NCBI GenBank assembly: GCA_964653095.1
Contig: CAZZEH010000014.1
Span: 16,653-80,652, forward strand
DNA: 64,000 nt
From: JAMLHH01 sp964653095
Lineage (GTDB): Bacteria > Bacteroidota > Bacteroidia > Chitinophagales > JADIYW01
Reading direction: 5' to 3'
Made by a program: the position numbers and the translations under genes. Below the pieces are notes generated by a model. That model was not told where the DNA came from, did not search any database, and worked only from the letters and a program-made list of their open reading frames with translations. Shown here one piece after another: positions 18,516 through 27,560 of this stretch. The stretch's first letter is position 1. The number at the start of each line of letters is the position of its first letter.

Positions 18516-19538
18516 TTAATTCATTAGTTTATACACTAATTCCAGCATCAGTTCAGATTCACTGATATTTTTGCTGCCCAAACCTTTTGATTTCAAATCA
18601 TATTCGGCCAAAATCGCTATAGCCTGTTCTGACTTTCGGGCATTATAGTATTTGGAGGCATTTCTGACACTTTGTACACGATAATAGCCGCCTAAAGTTT
18701 TATTTAAGAAAGCCTGATCTTGTTTTTGGTTCTGTGGAAAAGTATGAAAAAGCCATAGTTTTGAAAAAAAGCTGTAGAGCAGTCCAATGACAAGCGGAAA
18801 AGGAGCCGACTTGGGATTTTTTGAAAAATAGTCTATAATTCTTATTGCTTTAGGCAAATTATATTGTTCTATCGCAGATGAAAGTTCTAGTGTATTATAC
18901 TCCCTGGAAATACCAATATGTTTTTCAACCGCACTGCTGTCCACAACAGAATTCTGAGGTAATACGAGTTTTAACTTATCGAGTTCATTCGTAATTCTGG
19001 ACAAATCATTGCCTAAATTTTCAGCTATCAGTATGGAGTTGGTCATATCAATGCTTAACCCTAATGATTCGGTGTGCGACTTTATAAAAAAGCTCAACTC
19101 CTGTTCTCTCAGTTTGCTCAGTTCAAAATACAGAGAATGTGCAATAAGAGTTTTGGTTACTTCCCATCTCTTATCAGGTTTTTTGTTTTTATACAAAACT
19201 ATCAGAACAGTGGACTCCACGGGATGTTTCAAATAAGTAAGCAGGTGATTCCAATTATCTTTCTTATTCAGATGCTGGGCTTCCCGAACCACAACTACTC
19301 TTCTTTCTGAGAACGTAGGATATTGCCGGCAGATGCCAATTACTTCTGAAAGATCACTGATATCTCTGCCATATACAATGTCCAGATTAAATTCCTCGCC
19401 TCCATTGGGAAAGGCATTTTTCAATATCGCCTGTTCTACTTCATCGATAAAAAAAGGCTCATCTCCCGCCAAAAAATATACTGGCTTAAACTTTCCCCGA
19501 TTAGCTTCCTGAATTAACTGCTGGTACGATACAGACAT
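18516..19538 (-). CDS. holA: DNA polymerase III subunit delta
   Basis: Clamp-loader subunit that opens the beta sliding clamp. The N-terminus has the family signature PVYFLAGDEPFFIDEVEQAI, followed by the AAA+-like domain (VVVVREAQHLNKKDNW) and the helical C-terminal collar domain. It lacks a working Walker A motif, as delta subunits do. At 340 residues it is normal in length. It sits 24 bp after porT and 8 bp before the MCE lipoprotein gene on the same strand. Confidence 0.9.
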   Translation of the reverse strand: MSVSYQQLIQEANRGKFKPVYFLAGDEPFFIDEVEQAILKNAFPNGGEEFNLDIVYGRDISDLSEVIGICRQYPTFSERRVVVVREAQHLNKKDNWNHLLTYLKHPVESTVLIVLYKNKKPDKRWEVTKTLIAHSLYFELSKLREQELSFFIKSHTESLGLSIDMTNSILIAENLGNDLSRITNELDKLKLVLPQNSVVDSSAVEKHIGISREYNTLELSSAIEQYNLPKAIRIIDYFSKNPKSAPFPLVIGLLYSFFSKLWLFHTFPQNQKQDQAFLNKTLGGYYRVQSVRNASKYYNARKSEQAIAILAEYDLKSKGLGSKNISESELMLELVYKLMN

Positions 19539-19562
19539 GTCAGCAAAATAAGGAGTTATTGC

Positions 19563-20267
19563 TTATCCTTCAAAGTTTAATGAAAATAAAAACATTCTGC
19601 TCCTTAAGGTTTGCAGTGCATTGGAATATTTCAGTTTGCTGTCGGGGCTGTGGATGTCTATAATACCATTGGATACTTTAAATTCCGGCGCCAAAATAAA
19701 CAGCGGGAAATGTATTTCAAAGCCAATACCGTAATCAACAGCCAAGTCACTCCGATTTAATTTTATCAAATCTTCCGCTCGCCTGGCTTTCGAGTTGGAG
19801 GCCATATCGTAACCATATTTTATTCCGGCATATACATATATCTTAAAATCCCGTATCGGGTCGGACTTAAATTTTATATGCAGGGGGGTTTCCACTACAA
19901 TCGATTCTATCTTTTTGTTTTCTATCCCCTGGTCCCGTATATCATACTGCAGGGACTTCTCCGAAAATGCCACACCCGGCACTAATCTCAGCTCAAAATG
20001 TTTAGATAAATGAAGGCTTCCTATAATATGCAAATTAAATCCGGGGCCGCTCTTTGGCGTAACTCCCAGAATTTCATCGTCATAAATAAAGTCTTTGCTG
20101 TGTTTAATCTTAAAATCAGACACATTAAAACCGACATGAATTCCAAAGTGAAAAGGTCGCCGTTCAAACTTTCTGTCGTTGATTGCTACACGCTCCTGAG
20201 ATTTTACGAGCAAGGGAGTAAATGCCAGCAGTATTAGAATGTATTTATAACCACTTGTAAAGTGCAT
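19563..20267 (-). CDS. porT: PorT-family outer-membrane protein, type IX secretion/gliding
   Basis: Predicted small outer-membrane beta-barrel of the PorT (SprT) family, part of the type IX secretion system of Bacteroidota. The signal peptide ends near LLVKSQ. The family-like features are FHFGIHVGFNVSDFKIKHS near residue 40, LRLVPGVAFSEKSLQY, and a C-terminal barrel strand ending in Phe-rich FLFSLNFEG. At 234 residues it has the usual length. With porX at 38.8-40.3 kb it suggests that a type IX system is encoded elsewhere. First gene of the unit porT-holA-MCE. Confidence 0.8.
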   Translation of the reverse strand: MHFTSGYKYILILLAFTPLLVKSQERVAINDRKFERRPFHFGIHVGFNVSDFKIKHSKDFIYDDEILGVTPKSGPGFNLHIIGSLHLSKHFELRLVPGVAFSEKSLQYDIRDQGIENKKIESIVVETPLHIKFKSDPIRDFKIYVYAGIKYGYDMASNSKARRAEDLIKLNRSDLAVDYGIGFEIHFPLFILAPEFKVSNGIIDIHSPDSKLKYSNALQTLRSRMFLFSLNFEG

Positions 20268-20341
20268 ATTTCAATAGTAAGTTTTTACAGTAAACGGATT
20301 TAAAACCGATTTCTTTTATACCGTACGATTTTCCCTTTCCG

Positions 20342-20349
20342 TATTTTTG
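20342..20349 (+). promoter_or_regulatory. Candidate -7 element of engB
   Basis: TATTTTTG matches TAnnTTTG and lies about 55 bp before the engB TTG start. Between them is a five-codon open frame (ATG at 20391) whose stop overlaps the TTG. No clear -33 element. Confidence 0.4.
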
Positions 20350-20404
20350 AGTGCAAAACTAAAAGATTGGTTGATTAGTATGTAACTTTGATGAAAGAAA
20401 GATT

Positions 20405-21031
20405 TTGAACAGGATACAAGACACGCAATTTATCGGGAGTTTTCAAAGAACTGAAACGTGTCCGGATACAAATATTCCTGAATACGCCTTTATTGGCAGG
20501 TCTAATGTGGGCAAATCTTCTCTAATCAATCACATAGCAGACAGAAAAGGATTAGCTAAAGTGTCCGGCACACCCGGAAAAACCAGGCTGATAAATTTTT
20601 TCAAAATCAACCAAAGCTGGTTTTTAGTGGATTTGCCGGGGTACGGATACGCCAGAGTTTCAAAAAAGGATCGTGCGGATTTTGACAAAATGATTCGCCA
20701 CTATCTCAAAAACAGAGTACAGCTGACCTGTTTATTTGTACTTTTAGACAGCAGTATCAGTCCTCAAAAAATAGATTTAGAATTTATAGAGTGGTTAGGA
20801 AAAGAAGAAATCCCGTTTTGTATCATTTACACCAAAACAGATAAAGAAAGGCAGCACATCATTGCTAAAAACATCCGGTTAATTAAAAAAGCTATGCTCG
20901 AGAAATGGGTCGCAATGCCTCTGCAATTTGTAACTTCTTCTGCTAAAAATCGGGGACGTACTGAAATTTTAGATTATATTGAACAAATAAATCGGGAATA
21001 TACGGTTGAGAATATCGAATCTGAATCCTAA
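20405..21031 (+). CDS. engB: Ribosome-biogenesis GTP-binding protein EngB/YsxC
   Basis: Small GTPase needed for 50S subunit assembly. G1 loop GRSNVGKSS at 31-39, G3 DLPG at 76-79 and G4 TKTD at 143-146 are all intact, and the N-terminal strand and EYAFIGRSN are family-typical. At 208 residues it is normal in length. The only suitable start is TTG at 20405: the protein aligns with family members from its first residues and no in-frame ATG or GTG precedes it. A five-codon frame starting at ATG 20391 ends in TGA overlapping this TTG, which could couple translation. Confidence 0.93.
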   Translation: MNRIQDTQFIGSFQRTETCPDTNIPEYAFIGRSNVGKSSLINHIADRKGLAKVSGTPGKTRLINFFKINQSWFLVDLPGYGYARVSKKDRADFDKMIRHYLKNRVQLTCLFVLLDSSISPQKIDLEFIEWLGKEEIPFCIIYTKTDKERQHIIAKNIRLIKKAMLEKWVAMPLQFVTSSAKNRGRTEILDYIEQINREYTVENIESES

Positions 21032-21159
21032 AAATTTATGAGCTGAATATCATCAGCCGTGTGATAAACTTTATTTGAACCTCTCCTCTCCGTCAGGAGA
21101 ACCTATAGAAACAAAAATTATTCGGCATCATTTTCGCTGTACTTTTAAAAATCGCAACT

Positions 21160-21897
21160 ATGAAATCAAAACATTTTATCATTGGACTTTTTAGTTTTGT
21201 CACAGTACTTTCTGCATCTCTTGTACTGGGCAATGCTTATAAGTATAAATTCAGGTCTGTACAGACTATAAATGTGACCGGAAATGCCAAAATGGACTTT
21301 GAAGCAGATATTGTAAAATGGTCTGCACTGTTTTCCCGACTCAACTTTGATTTAAAAACAGCCTCTGTACAGCTCAAAGAAGACAGAAAAGCGATTGAAA
21401 GCTATCTGAAAGAACAGGGAATCTTGGAAAACGAGATACGATTTGGAGCGGTAGAAATTATGAAAGACTATAAGTACAGCTATGATTCTCAGACAGGAGC
21501 AAACTATTCAAAGTTCAATGGATACGTACTTTCTCAAAAAGTCAGCATAGAATCTGACCGATTGGATATGGTGGATAATATCTCAAGAGAGATTTCAGAT
21601 TTAATTTCCCAGGGAATAGAACTCAGCTCACAACCGGCCAATTATTACTATTCCAAGTTAGAAGACCTGAAATTGGAACTGATTGCCAATGCTTCAGAAA
21701 ATGCAAGGCAGCGCGCAGAAAACATCGCTCATAAAGCCAACAGTAAAATTGGCGAACTTGTAAAAGCGGATTTAGGTGTGTTTCAAATTACCGGGCAAAA
21801 CGATGATGAGGACTTCATGTACGGCGGCACATTTAATACTACCTCAAGAAAGAAAACTGCTCAGATTACCGTAAAGATGCGGTTCAGAAGTAACTGA
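21160..21897 (+). CDS. SIMPL (DUF541) domain periplasmic protein
   Basis: Exported protein of 245 residues with an N-terminal signal or anchor segment (residues about 5-25). The SIMPL/DUF541 domain starts near INVTGNAKMDFEADIVKWSA and ends in a strand QITVKMRFR. The helix ASENARQRAENIAHKANSKI is typical of the family (E. coli YggE, BP26). Family members form rings in the periplasm and are linked to oxidative-stress tolerance, but no enzymatic activity is established. Monocistronic, between engB and the convergent rRNA methyltransferase gene. Confidence 0.85.
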   Translation: MKSKHFIIGLFSFVTVLSASLVLGNAYKYKFRSVQTINVTGNAKMDFEADIVKWSALFSRLNFDLKTASVQLKEDRKAIESYLKEQGILENEIRFGAVEIMKDYKYSYDSQTGANYSKFNGYVLSQKVSIESDRLDMVDNISREISDLISQGIELSSQPANYYYSKLEDLKLELIANASENARQRAENIAHKANSKIGELVKADLGVFQITGQNDDEDFMYGGTFNTTSRKKTAQITVKMRFRSN

Positions 21898-21931
21898 CGC
21901 TTATACAGTTCTCTTAAGAAACACGCGAAAG

Positions 21932-23098
21932 TTAAATTCCCTTTTGGTCTTTCTTTTTCCCTTCAAACAGTTCGTACAATTTGAAATCGCATTCTAATTT
22001 ACCGTTGAGCAGGTGATAAGTTTCATTAGAATTCAGACCGATGGCGTGAACAGCTTCTTTGTTGCTGCTGATTACTCCGGCTTTCCAGCCCGGGAAAGCA
22101 TGCTTAAAACTTGTACCGATTTCCCGATAAAGCGTTTCCACTTCTTTGAGCTCGATTCGCTCGCCATAAGGCGGATTTAGTAAGACGACTCCATTTTCAT
22201 GCTTGGGACGATAATCCAGAAAATCCCCTTTGATAAAGCGGACAAACTTTTCCACTCCGGCCAGTTTAGCGTGCATTTGCGCAGTTTCGATAGCTCTCGG
22301 CGAAATATCTATCCCGACAATTTCCGGCACAGTACTCCGGCTTCTCTGCACCAGCATTTTGCGCAAATCCTGAAAAAGTCTGTCGTCGTAATCCTTCCAG
22401 CTTTTGAAAGCAAAATATCTTCTCTTCAGATTAGGAGCCCGTCTGGAAGCCATCAGTGCCGCTTCAATGGCAATAGTACCCGAACCGGTCATACCGTCCA
22501 CAAATGGGGTATAATCAGGATTCCAGCCGGAAAGATATATCAGTCCGCACGCCAGTACCTCATTAATGGGTGTACCGTGGTATCCCCGCTTATAGCCTCT
22601 TTTATGGAGTGAGTCTCCCGAACTGTCCAACGAAATGGTCACTTTTTTATCAAAAATGTGCAAATTCCAATAAATATCCGGACGGCGGGTATCCACATTG
22701 GGGCGTTTGTTGAATTCTTTTCTGAACGCATCACACAAAGCGTCTTTAATTCTGAATGAAGCATACTGACTGTGTGTAAAAATAGAAGAGTTCACTGTAT
22801 GAAATATCAAAAAAGTCTGATGCACATCCTGATATTTCTTCCAGGGTAATTTCAATGCTTTCTTGTATAAATCATCTGTATGCTCTGCCTCGAATGTAAA
22901 CACAGGTACTAATACCCGGAGAGCTGTCCGGGACGAAATATTAATTTTGTACAGGTTTTTTTTGGAATAAGGAATGACTACTCCTCTGTTGATGACCTCT
23001 GTCTGCTCTATCCCAAAAGACTGTAACTCTTTTTCCAATACATTTTCAAGACCTTCCAATGTGGTCACCACAAGCTGTGTTCCGTAAACTTCCTCCAT
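21932..23098 (-). CDS. THUMP-domain 23S rRNA guanine-N2 methyltransferase, RlmL-like
   Basis: SAM-dependent RNA methyltransferase. A THUMP RNA-binding domain occupies about residues 45-160. The Rossmann domain follows, with the SAM loop in PFVDGMTGSGTIAIEAAL, the acidic residue in VGIDISPRAIETA, and catalytic motif NPPY at 308-311. This is the N-terminal half of the E. coli RlmKL fusion (m2G2445), so it corresponds to RlmL without the RlmK part, as in most non-gamma-proteobacteria. It begins 4 bp after purE and is probably co-transcribed with it. Exact rRNA site is inferred from family. Confidence 0.87.
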   Translation of the reverse strand: MEEVYGTQLVVTTLEGLENVLEKELQSFGIEQTEVINRGVVIPYSKKNLYKINISSRTALRVLVPVFTFEAEHTDDLYKKALKLPWKKYQDVHQTFLIFHTVNSSIFTHSQYASFRIKDALCDAFRKEFNKRPNVDTRRPDIYWNLHIFDKKVTISLDSSGDSLHKRGYKRGYHGTPINEVLACGLIYLSGWNPDYTPFVDGMTGSGTIAIEAALMASRRAPNLKRRYFAFKSWKDYDDRLFQDLRKMLVQRSRSTVPEIVGIDISPRAIETAQMHAKLAGVEKFVRFIKGDFLDYRPKHENGVVLLNPPYGERIELKEVETLYREIGTSFKHAFPGWKAGVISSNKEAVHAIGLNSNETYHLLNGKLECDFKLYELFEGKKKDQKGI

Positions 23099-23102
23099 AT
23101 TC

Positions 23103-23600
23103 TTACTTCCTGCCTTCGATTTTTTCTGCTTTTTTTAATACTTCCGACTCCAAATCCTTCTTGTACTTAATCATTTTGTCCAATAAACCTGATTGGCTCA
23201 CCGCAAGAATCTGCACCGCAAGCAATCCCGCATTTTTGGCACCGTTTATTGCCATAGTTGCAACCGGCACTCCACCCGGCATTTGAGCTATGGAAAGCAG
23301 AGAATCCCAACCGGAAAGAGTTCGCGACTTTACGGGAACACCTATCACGGGCAATGGACTGACTGCCGCAACCATTCCCGGCAGGTGAGCTGCTCCCCCC
23401 GCTCCGGCAATTATGACCTGTATGCCGTTTTGATGGGCATTGCGGGCAAAATCAAACATTCTCTCAGGAGTCCGGTGTGCCGATACAATAGTGTACTGAT
23501 AGGCAACACCAAAATCATCCAAAACTTTGGCAGCTTCTTCCATGACCGGGCTGTCACTGTCCGATCCCATAATGATTGCGACCTTTGGCTGGTTAGACAT
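23103..23600 (-). CDS. purE: N5-carboxyaminoimidazole ribonucleotide mutase
   Basis: Purine-synthesis enzyme that isomerises N5-CAIR to CAIR. The class I PurE signature is present: IMGSDSDSPVM, then SAHRTPERM with catalytic His42, and the Gly-rich IAGAGGAAHLPGMVAA. 165 residues, normal length. Works with PurK, whose gene lies 106 bp upstream on the same strand. A -7 element 25 bp upstream suggests purE has its own promoter. Confidence 0.95.
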   Translation of the reverse strand: MSNQPKVAIIMGSDSDSPVMEEAAKVLDDFGVAYQYTIVSAHRTPERMFDFARNAHQNGIQVIIAGAGGAAHLPGMVAAVSPLPVIGVPVKSRTLSGWDSLLSIAQMPGGVPVATMAINGAKNAGLLAVQILAVSQSGLLDKMIKYKKDLESEVLKKAEKIEGRK

Positions 23601-23624
23601 AAGAACGAATTTTAAAATTCAAAT

Positions 23625-23632
23625 CAAAAATA
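23625..23632 (-). promoter_or_regulatory. Candidate -7 element of purE
   Basis: Minus-strand TATTTTTG, matching TAnnTTTG, ends 24 bases before the purE start. It indicates separate initiation in the purK-purE gap. No clear -33 partner. Confidence 0.4.
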
Positions 23633-23706
23633 CAGAACTATCTGTACTTTATTTGGATGTAATACGATTTATTCATTTTTGCACCCGTTAAAACAGGGCG
23701 GAATTT

Positions 23707-24873
23707 TCAGAGTAATACGATATGAAGTAACTCTTTTACCCGGTCAGCCTTATTTTTGGCAGACTGTAACGTATCGCCCAAAACAGTGACGTGTCCCAGC
23801 TTTCTGTCCGGTTTTGAAACCGCTTTCCCATACAGATGAATATATACTCCGGGCATCTCCATGACCTCAGACATATTCTTTAAGGTATAAGCACCGCTGC
23901 CTCCTTCAGGTCCCACCAGATTTATCATTACAGCCGGCTGTCTGAACGAAGTATCCCCCAACGGCAGGCCTGTCAAAACTCTAAAAAACTGTTCAAATTG
24001 AGAAGTGTAAGCTCCTTCAATGGTATGATGCCCTGAATTGTGCGGGCGGGGTGCTACTTCATTCACAAAAAGGTTATCCTGTCCGTCTAAAAAAAACTCT
24101 ACCGCAAACAGACCTGCACCTCCAAAAGCTTTCACAGTTTTTACCGCAAGTTCTTGTGCTTTCTGTTCCAAAATACTGCTTATTTCAGCAGGCGTATAAA
24201 GGTATGTAACCAGATTGGATTCCGGGTCGAAAGCCATATCTACTGCCGGGAACGATTTAATTTCTCCGTCCTGTCCGACTGCCACCATGACTGCCAGTTC
24301 TTTTTTGCACGAAATAAATTTTTCGATTACTACCGCATCTTTAAACGGCATCTCACCCGATGATTGAGCTACAGTCGCATAGTCAGTCAGCAAAACACCT
24401 TTCCCGTCATACCCGCCGGTACAGGATTTTACGGCAAATTTCTCTCCGCCCAGCTCATTCATCGCAGTGATCCATTCTTCAGGATGGTTCACAACTCTGT
24501 ATGGAGAAGTCGGGATATTATGCTCGGTATAAAAATTTTTCTGCAGCCCCTTATTCTGAATAATTTTCAGGATTTTTGATGATGGGATTACTTTTTTTCC
24601 GCTATTCTCCAATTCGAGTAAAACATCTGTATTTACATGCTCAATTTCATACGTAATAACTTCACATTGCCCGGCAAGCTTTAGAATAGCCTGAGCATCC
24701 GTCAGGCTTCCCTGTACAAAATGATGTGTCAACTGACCGGCAGGAGAATCCGGACTCGTTTCCAAAATCACAATTTTATTTCCGTAACGGCTGCCATTTT
24801 GCAAAAACATTCTTCCTAACTGACCGCCCCCTATTATCCCGATTGACGGCAGAGGCTTTAATTTTTCTTCCAT
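23707..24873 (-). CDS. purK: N5-carboxyaminoimidazole ribonucleotide synthetase
   Basis: ATP-grasp enzyme forming N5-CAIR from AIR, bicarbonate and ATP. It opens with SIGIIGGGQLGRMFLQNGSR, the typical PurK nucleotide-type fold. The ATP-grasp features include AVKSCTGGYDGKGV, the acidic FAVEFFLDGQDNLFVNEVAP and RPHNSGHHTIEG. 388 residues, normal. Found 19 bp after the EEP hydrolase gene and 106 bp before purE on the same strand. It supplies the substrate for PurE. Confidence 0.95.
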   Translation of the reverse strand: MEEKLKPLPSIGIIGGGQLGRMFLQNGSRYGNKIVILETSPDSPAGQLTHHFVQGSLTDAQAILKLAGQCEVITYEIEHVNTDVLLELENSGKKVIPSSKILKIIQNKGLQKNFYTEHNIPTSPYRVVNHPEEWITAMNELGGEKFAVKSCTGGYDGKGVLLTDYATVAQSSGEMPFKDAVVIEKFISCKKELAVMVAVGQDGEIKSFPAVDMAFDPESNLVTYLYTPAEISSILEQKAQELAVKTVKAFGGAGLFAVEFFLDGQDNLFVNEVAPRPHNSGHHTIEGAYTSQFEQFFRVLTGLPLGDTSFRQPAVMINLVGPEGGSGAYTLKNMSEVMEMPGVYIHLYGKAVSKPDRKLGHVTVLGDTLQSAKNKADRVKELLHIVLL

Positions 24874-24892
24874 TTAGGGTAAAAATAAGGAC

Positions 24893-25798
24893 TTATGGCT
24901 TATAGTAGAGCAAAAACTCCAAAGGATTATGATCGGAAAGATGTTTTCTGTTTTTTTTCCATTTTTTTTCGATGACAGGCACAATTCTTTTGACCTCATG
25001 CACATCCAGTTCGCCGGGATGATAAAACACATAATCTATCTCATCCGATATCTTTCCGTATGCGAGTGAATTATTTTCATAATCATAGGTGTATGGCGTA
25101 TTGCCTTCCAATTTGTAATCGTCCATCTCAAGTACTGCAACCACACTATCCACACTTCCCGGTTCTTCATACCGATATACATTATAATCTCCTGCTACTA
25201 TAACCGGGACATCTGTCTGATTATATTCATCAATTAGTTCTTCTTTAATTTGTTTCAGCTGATGCAGACGGAGTTCAAGCCTGCCCAAATTATTCATATG
25301 TGTACCTATGATGTCAAACTTTTGTCCGTTTTTATCTATTTGTACCATTAAAGCACCTTTCCTTGCCATACGGTTATCAAATCCCGATTTCCTCTTAAAG
25401 ACAATTTTCCCCATCTCTTTCATCGGGTGTTTTGATGCAATCCATATTCCACTGGACGTTTTTAAAGAAAATTTCTTTCTGAATGCCGGGCCCTGAAAGT
25501 ATGGAAAGCTTTCGCGGATTCCTTCTTTTATGCGCTTTCTCGCATGACGGTTAAATGCTTCAGAAAACACAATAACATCATATTCAGATTCTGAAAGCTT
25601 TTTCGCAATGGCTTTGGCTCTTTTCTTTTTCCCTTTAAAACCAATCATGGGAGGCAGCATATAAATATTCCAGGACAGCAGTTTCAGACTGTCCAATTCC
25701 AATTGAGATTCCTTTCTCGGCGGTTTGGCCAGACTGTTTTCTGTCATAAAAAACGAGAAGCAAAAACAGATAATTAATATATATGCGATCTTTTTCAT
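24893..25798 (-). CDS. Exported endonuclease/exonuclease/phosphatase-family hydrolase
   Basis: DNase I-like fold metal hydrolase. After a signal peptide (MKKIAYILIICFCFSFFM) come LKLLSWNIYMLPP (metal Asn), VIVFSEAFNR (Glu), IIGTHMNN, VIVAGDYNVY (GDxN, catalytic Asp/Asn) and the closing HLSDHNPLEF. These are the motifs of the family that contains bacterial neutral sphingomyelinases, and the early LSWNIYMLP is close to that branch. I use ATG at 25798 because it starts a clean signal peptide; the frame extends ten residues upstream. Possible substrates are sphingophospholipids or other phosphodiesters; not decided by sequence. Confidence 0.82.
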   Translation of the reverse strand: MKKIAYILIICFCFSFFMTENSLAKPPRKESQLELDSLKLLSWNIYMLPPMIGFKGKKKRAKAIAKKLSESEYDVIVFSEAFNRHARKRIKEGIRESFPYFQGPAFRKKFSLKTSSGIWIASKHPMKEMGKIVFKRKSGFDNRMARKGALMVQIDKNGQKFDIIGTHMNNLGRLELRLHQLKQIKEELIDEYNQTDVPVIVAGDYNVYRYEEPGSVDSVVAVLEMDDYKLEGNTPYTYDYENNSLAYGKISDEIDYVFYHPGELDVHEVKRIVPVIEKKWKKNRKHLSDHNPLEFLLYYKP

Positions 25799-25949
25799 AA
25801 AATAAATTCGAGTGAATATAAAAAACAAAAAGCACTTATACCTATTTACTGGTATGTTTTTACAATAAAACTAACTGTTTTCAGCTATTTATTTCATTTA
25901 TTAGGTAAATGATATCAAATAACAAGGAAGAATAACTGTTTGAATTACT

Positions 25950-25957
25950 TATTTTTG
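25950..25957 (+). promoter_or_regulatory. Candidate -7 element of the glutathione peroxidase gene
   Basis: TATTTTTG matches TAnnTTTG, 13 bases before the ATG at 25971. No -33 TTTG at 19 bp was found. Confidence 0.45.
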
Positions 25958-25970
25958 ATAATAAAAAAAT

Positions 25971-26594
25971 ATGCGTAATATATCTAAACATATTCGACAA
26001 GCACTTACGACTGCCTGCTCGCTTACCCTATTAGCCGTAGGATGTAAAGACAAAATTGTTTCTGACGAAGAAACCGCCTCAAATTTTCATCCGGAATACG
26101 AAAGTCCTTTATACAATTTTACGATGAAAGATATTGACGGGAACAATGTGTCTCTTTCTGAGTATAAAGACAAAGTAATACTGATTGTTAATGTCGCCAG
26201 CAAGTGTGGTCTTACACCTCAGTATGAAAGCTTACAGACACTCTACTCCAAATACAGTGATAAGGGTTTCGTTATACTTGGGTTTCCTGCCAATAATTTT
26301 TTGAGTCAGGAGCCGGGTACGAATGCCGAAATAAAAGAGTTTTGTACTTTAAAGTATGAAGTAACTTTCCCCATGTTTGCGAAAATATCCGTAAAAGGTA
26401 ACGACATTCACCCTTTGTACAAGTATCTAACCCAAAAGGAATTAAACGGTGTACTTGATGCTCCTGTTACCTGGAACTTTCAAAAATTCTTAATTAACAG
26501 AAAAGGACAACTTGTGGCAAGTTTCAATCCCAAAACTACTGTTATAGAAAAAGATTTTTTGGACATCTTAGAAAAGAATCTAAAAGAAATATAA
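25971..26594 (+). CDS. Lipoprotein glutathione peroxidase (thioredoxin-type)
   Basis: Peroxidase reducing hydroperoxides. The catalytic tetrad is complete: Cys79 (VASKCGLTPQY), Gln113 (NNFLSQEPG), Trp168 and Asn169 (VTWNFQKF). The residue after FP is Ala107, not Cys, and another Cys (Cys125, KEFC) could act as resolving cysteine, as in thioredoxin-dependent enzymes. The N-terminus carries a signal with lipobox LAVGC (Cys25), so the enzyme is probably lipid-anchored and faces the periplasm. Monocistronic with a -7 box close upstream. Confidence 0.9.
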   Translation: MRNISKHIRQALTTACSLTLLAVGCKDKIVSDEETASNFHPEYESPLYNFTMKDIDGNNVSLSEYKDKVILIVNVASKCGLTPQYESLQTLYSKYSDKGFVILGFPANNFLSQEPGTNAEIKEFCTLKYEVTFPMFAKISVKGNDIHPLYKYLTQKELNGVLDAPVTWNFQKFLINRKGQLVASFNPKTTVIEKDFLDILEKNLKEI

Positions 26595-26654
26595 ACTACA
26601 ATTTGTGTATATTATTTCCTGCTGAATTGAAAGAGTCACTAAACTGCTTCGGTT

Positions 26655-27482
26655 TTGATTAAATATATAAAATGGCTAAAGATTTTTATAGGCATTATTA
26701 TCGTGCTGCACTCTGTTATTTTCATTGCATTAATATTTCAGAATCAAATTATTTTTCGTTCAAAATCAGTTCCAGACTCTTATAAACTTAAAATATTAAT
26801 TCCGCATCAGGAATATTTGTGGCAAGAACAGGATTCGACAAAAGAATTTCGGCAAATTCACAATTTGATTTATACACCGCGGAAGAAAAATGCCGGTTAT
26901 ATTTTCTTTTTGCACGGCCCTATTCAAAATGCTGAGTACCATACACAATATGTATCTTATTTTACTGATCTTGGATATACAGTCTGGATGATGGATTATA
27001 TGGGATTTGGCAAAAGCAAAGGAGACTTAACCGAAAATGGACTGTATGAGGACGCTTACATGATGTTTGATACATTTGCTCACCAGATAAACATCAATCC
27101 AAAAGATATTATTATTATCGGGAAAGAATTAGGCTCAGGCATTGCTGCTAAAACTGCAGCAGAAAAAAACGTTCAGAAACTGATACTTATTTCGCCTTAT
27201 AGCGACTTAGTCAGACTTTTAAAGGATTACATTCCTTGGTTTCCCTTCAATTTATTTATTAACTATAAACTTCCTACAGATACTTTTCTAACAAAGTTTG
27301 AAGGTGAAATTGGAATATTCGCAGGAAGCAATGATATGCATATACTTCTTCGCAACAGTCGTCGGCTTCAGCCTCTGCTCAAACCCGGAGATGAGTTCCA
27401 TGAGTACAGCAAAAAATCCTATCCAAACGTGATGTATGATCCGAGCTTCAAAGAGGATTTAGAACTTTTTTTAAAAAAATAA
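26655..27482 (+). CDS. Alpha/beta-hydrolase-fold membrane-anchored protein, probable pseudoenzyme
   Basis: Resembles Bem46-like alpha/beta hydrolases: an N-terminal membrane anchor (about 8-28), oxyanion region FFLHGPIQNAEYH, DYMGFGKSKGD, nucleophile elbow region IIIIGKELGSGIAAKTA, and AGSNDMH before the last helix. The elbow reads G-K-E-L-G, so the usual Ser is Glu158, and the expected catalytic His near the C-terminus is not evident (KKSYPNVMYDP). It is therefore probably non-catalytic or uses other chemistry. Start is TTG at 26655; no ATG occurs before residue 112. Base composition is AT-rich relative to neighbours. 275 residues. Confidence 0.75.
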   Translation: MIKYIKWLKIFIGIIIVLHSVIFIALIFQNQIIFRSKSVPDSYKLKILIPHQEYLWQEQDSTKEFRQIHNLIYTPRKKNAGYIFFLHGPIQNAEYHTQYVSYFTDLGYTVWMMDYMGFGKSKGDLTENGLYEDAYMMFDTFAHQININPKDIIIIGKELGSGIAAKTAAEKNVQKLILISPYSDLVRLLKDYIPWFPFNLFINYKLPTDTFLTKFEGEIGIFAGSNDMHILLRNSRRLQPLLKPGDEFHEYSKKSYPNVMYDPSFKEDLELFLKK

Positions 27483-27560
27483 AAAAAATTTTATGGAATC
27501 TTTCTAACCGATGCGTCTCATAGGTGTATTTTATTTATTTACTATTTAATTTTTATCGAC

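Noticed and set aside
20391..20408. Leader peptide gene before engB
   Set aside because: Five codons with no features; possibly chance, so it is mentioned under engB only.
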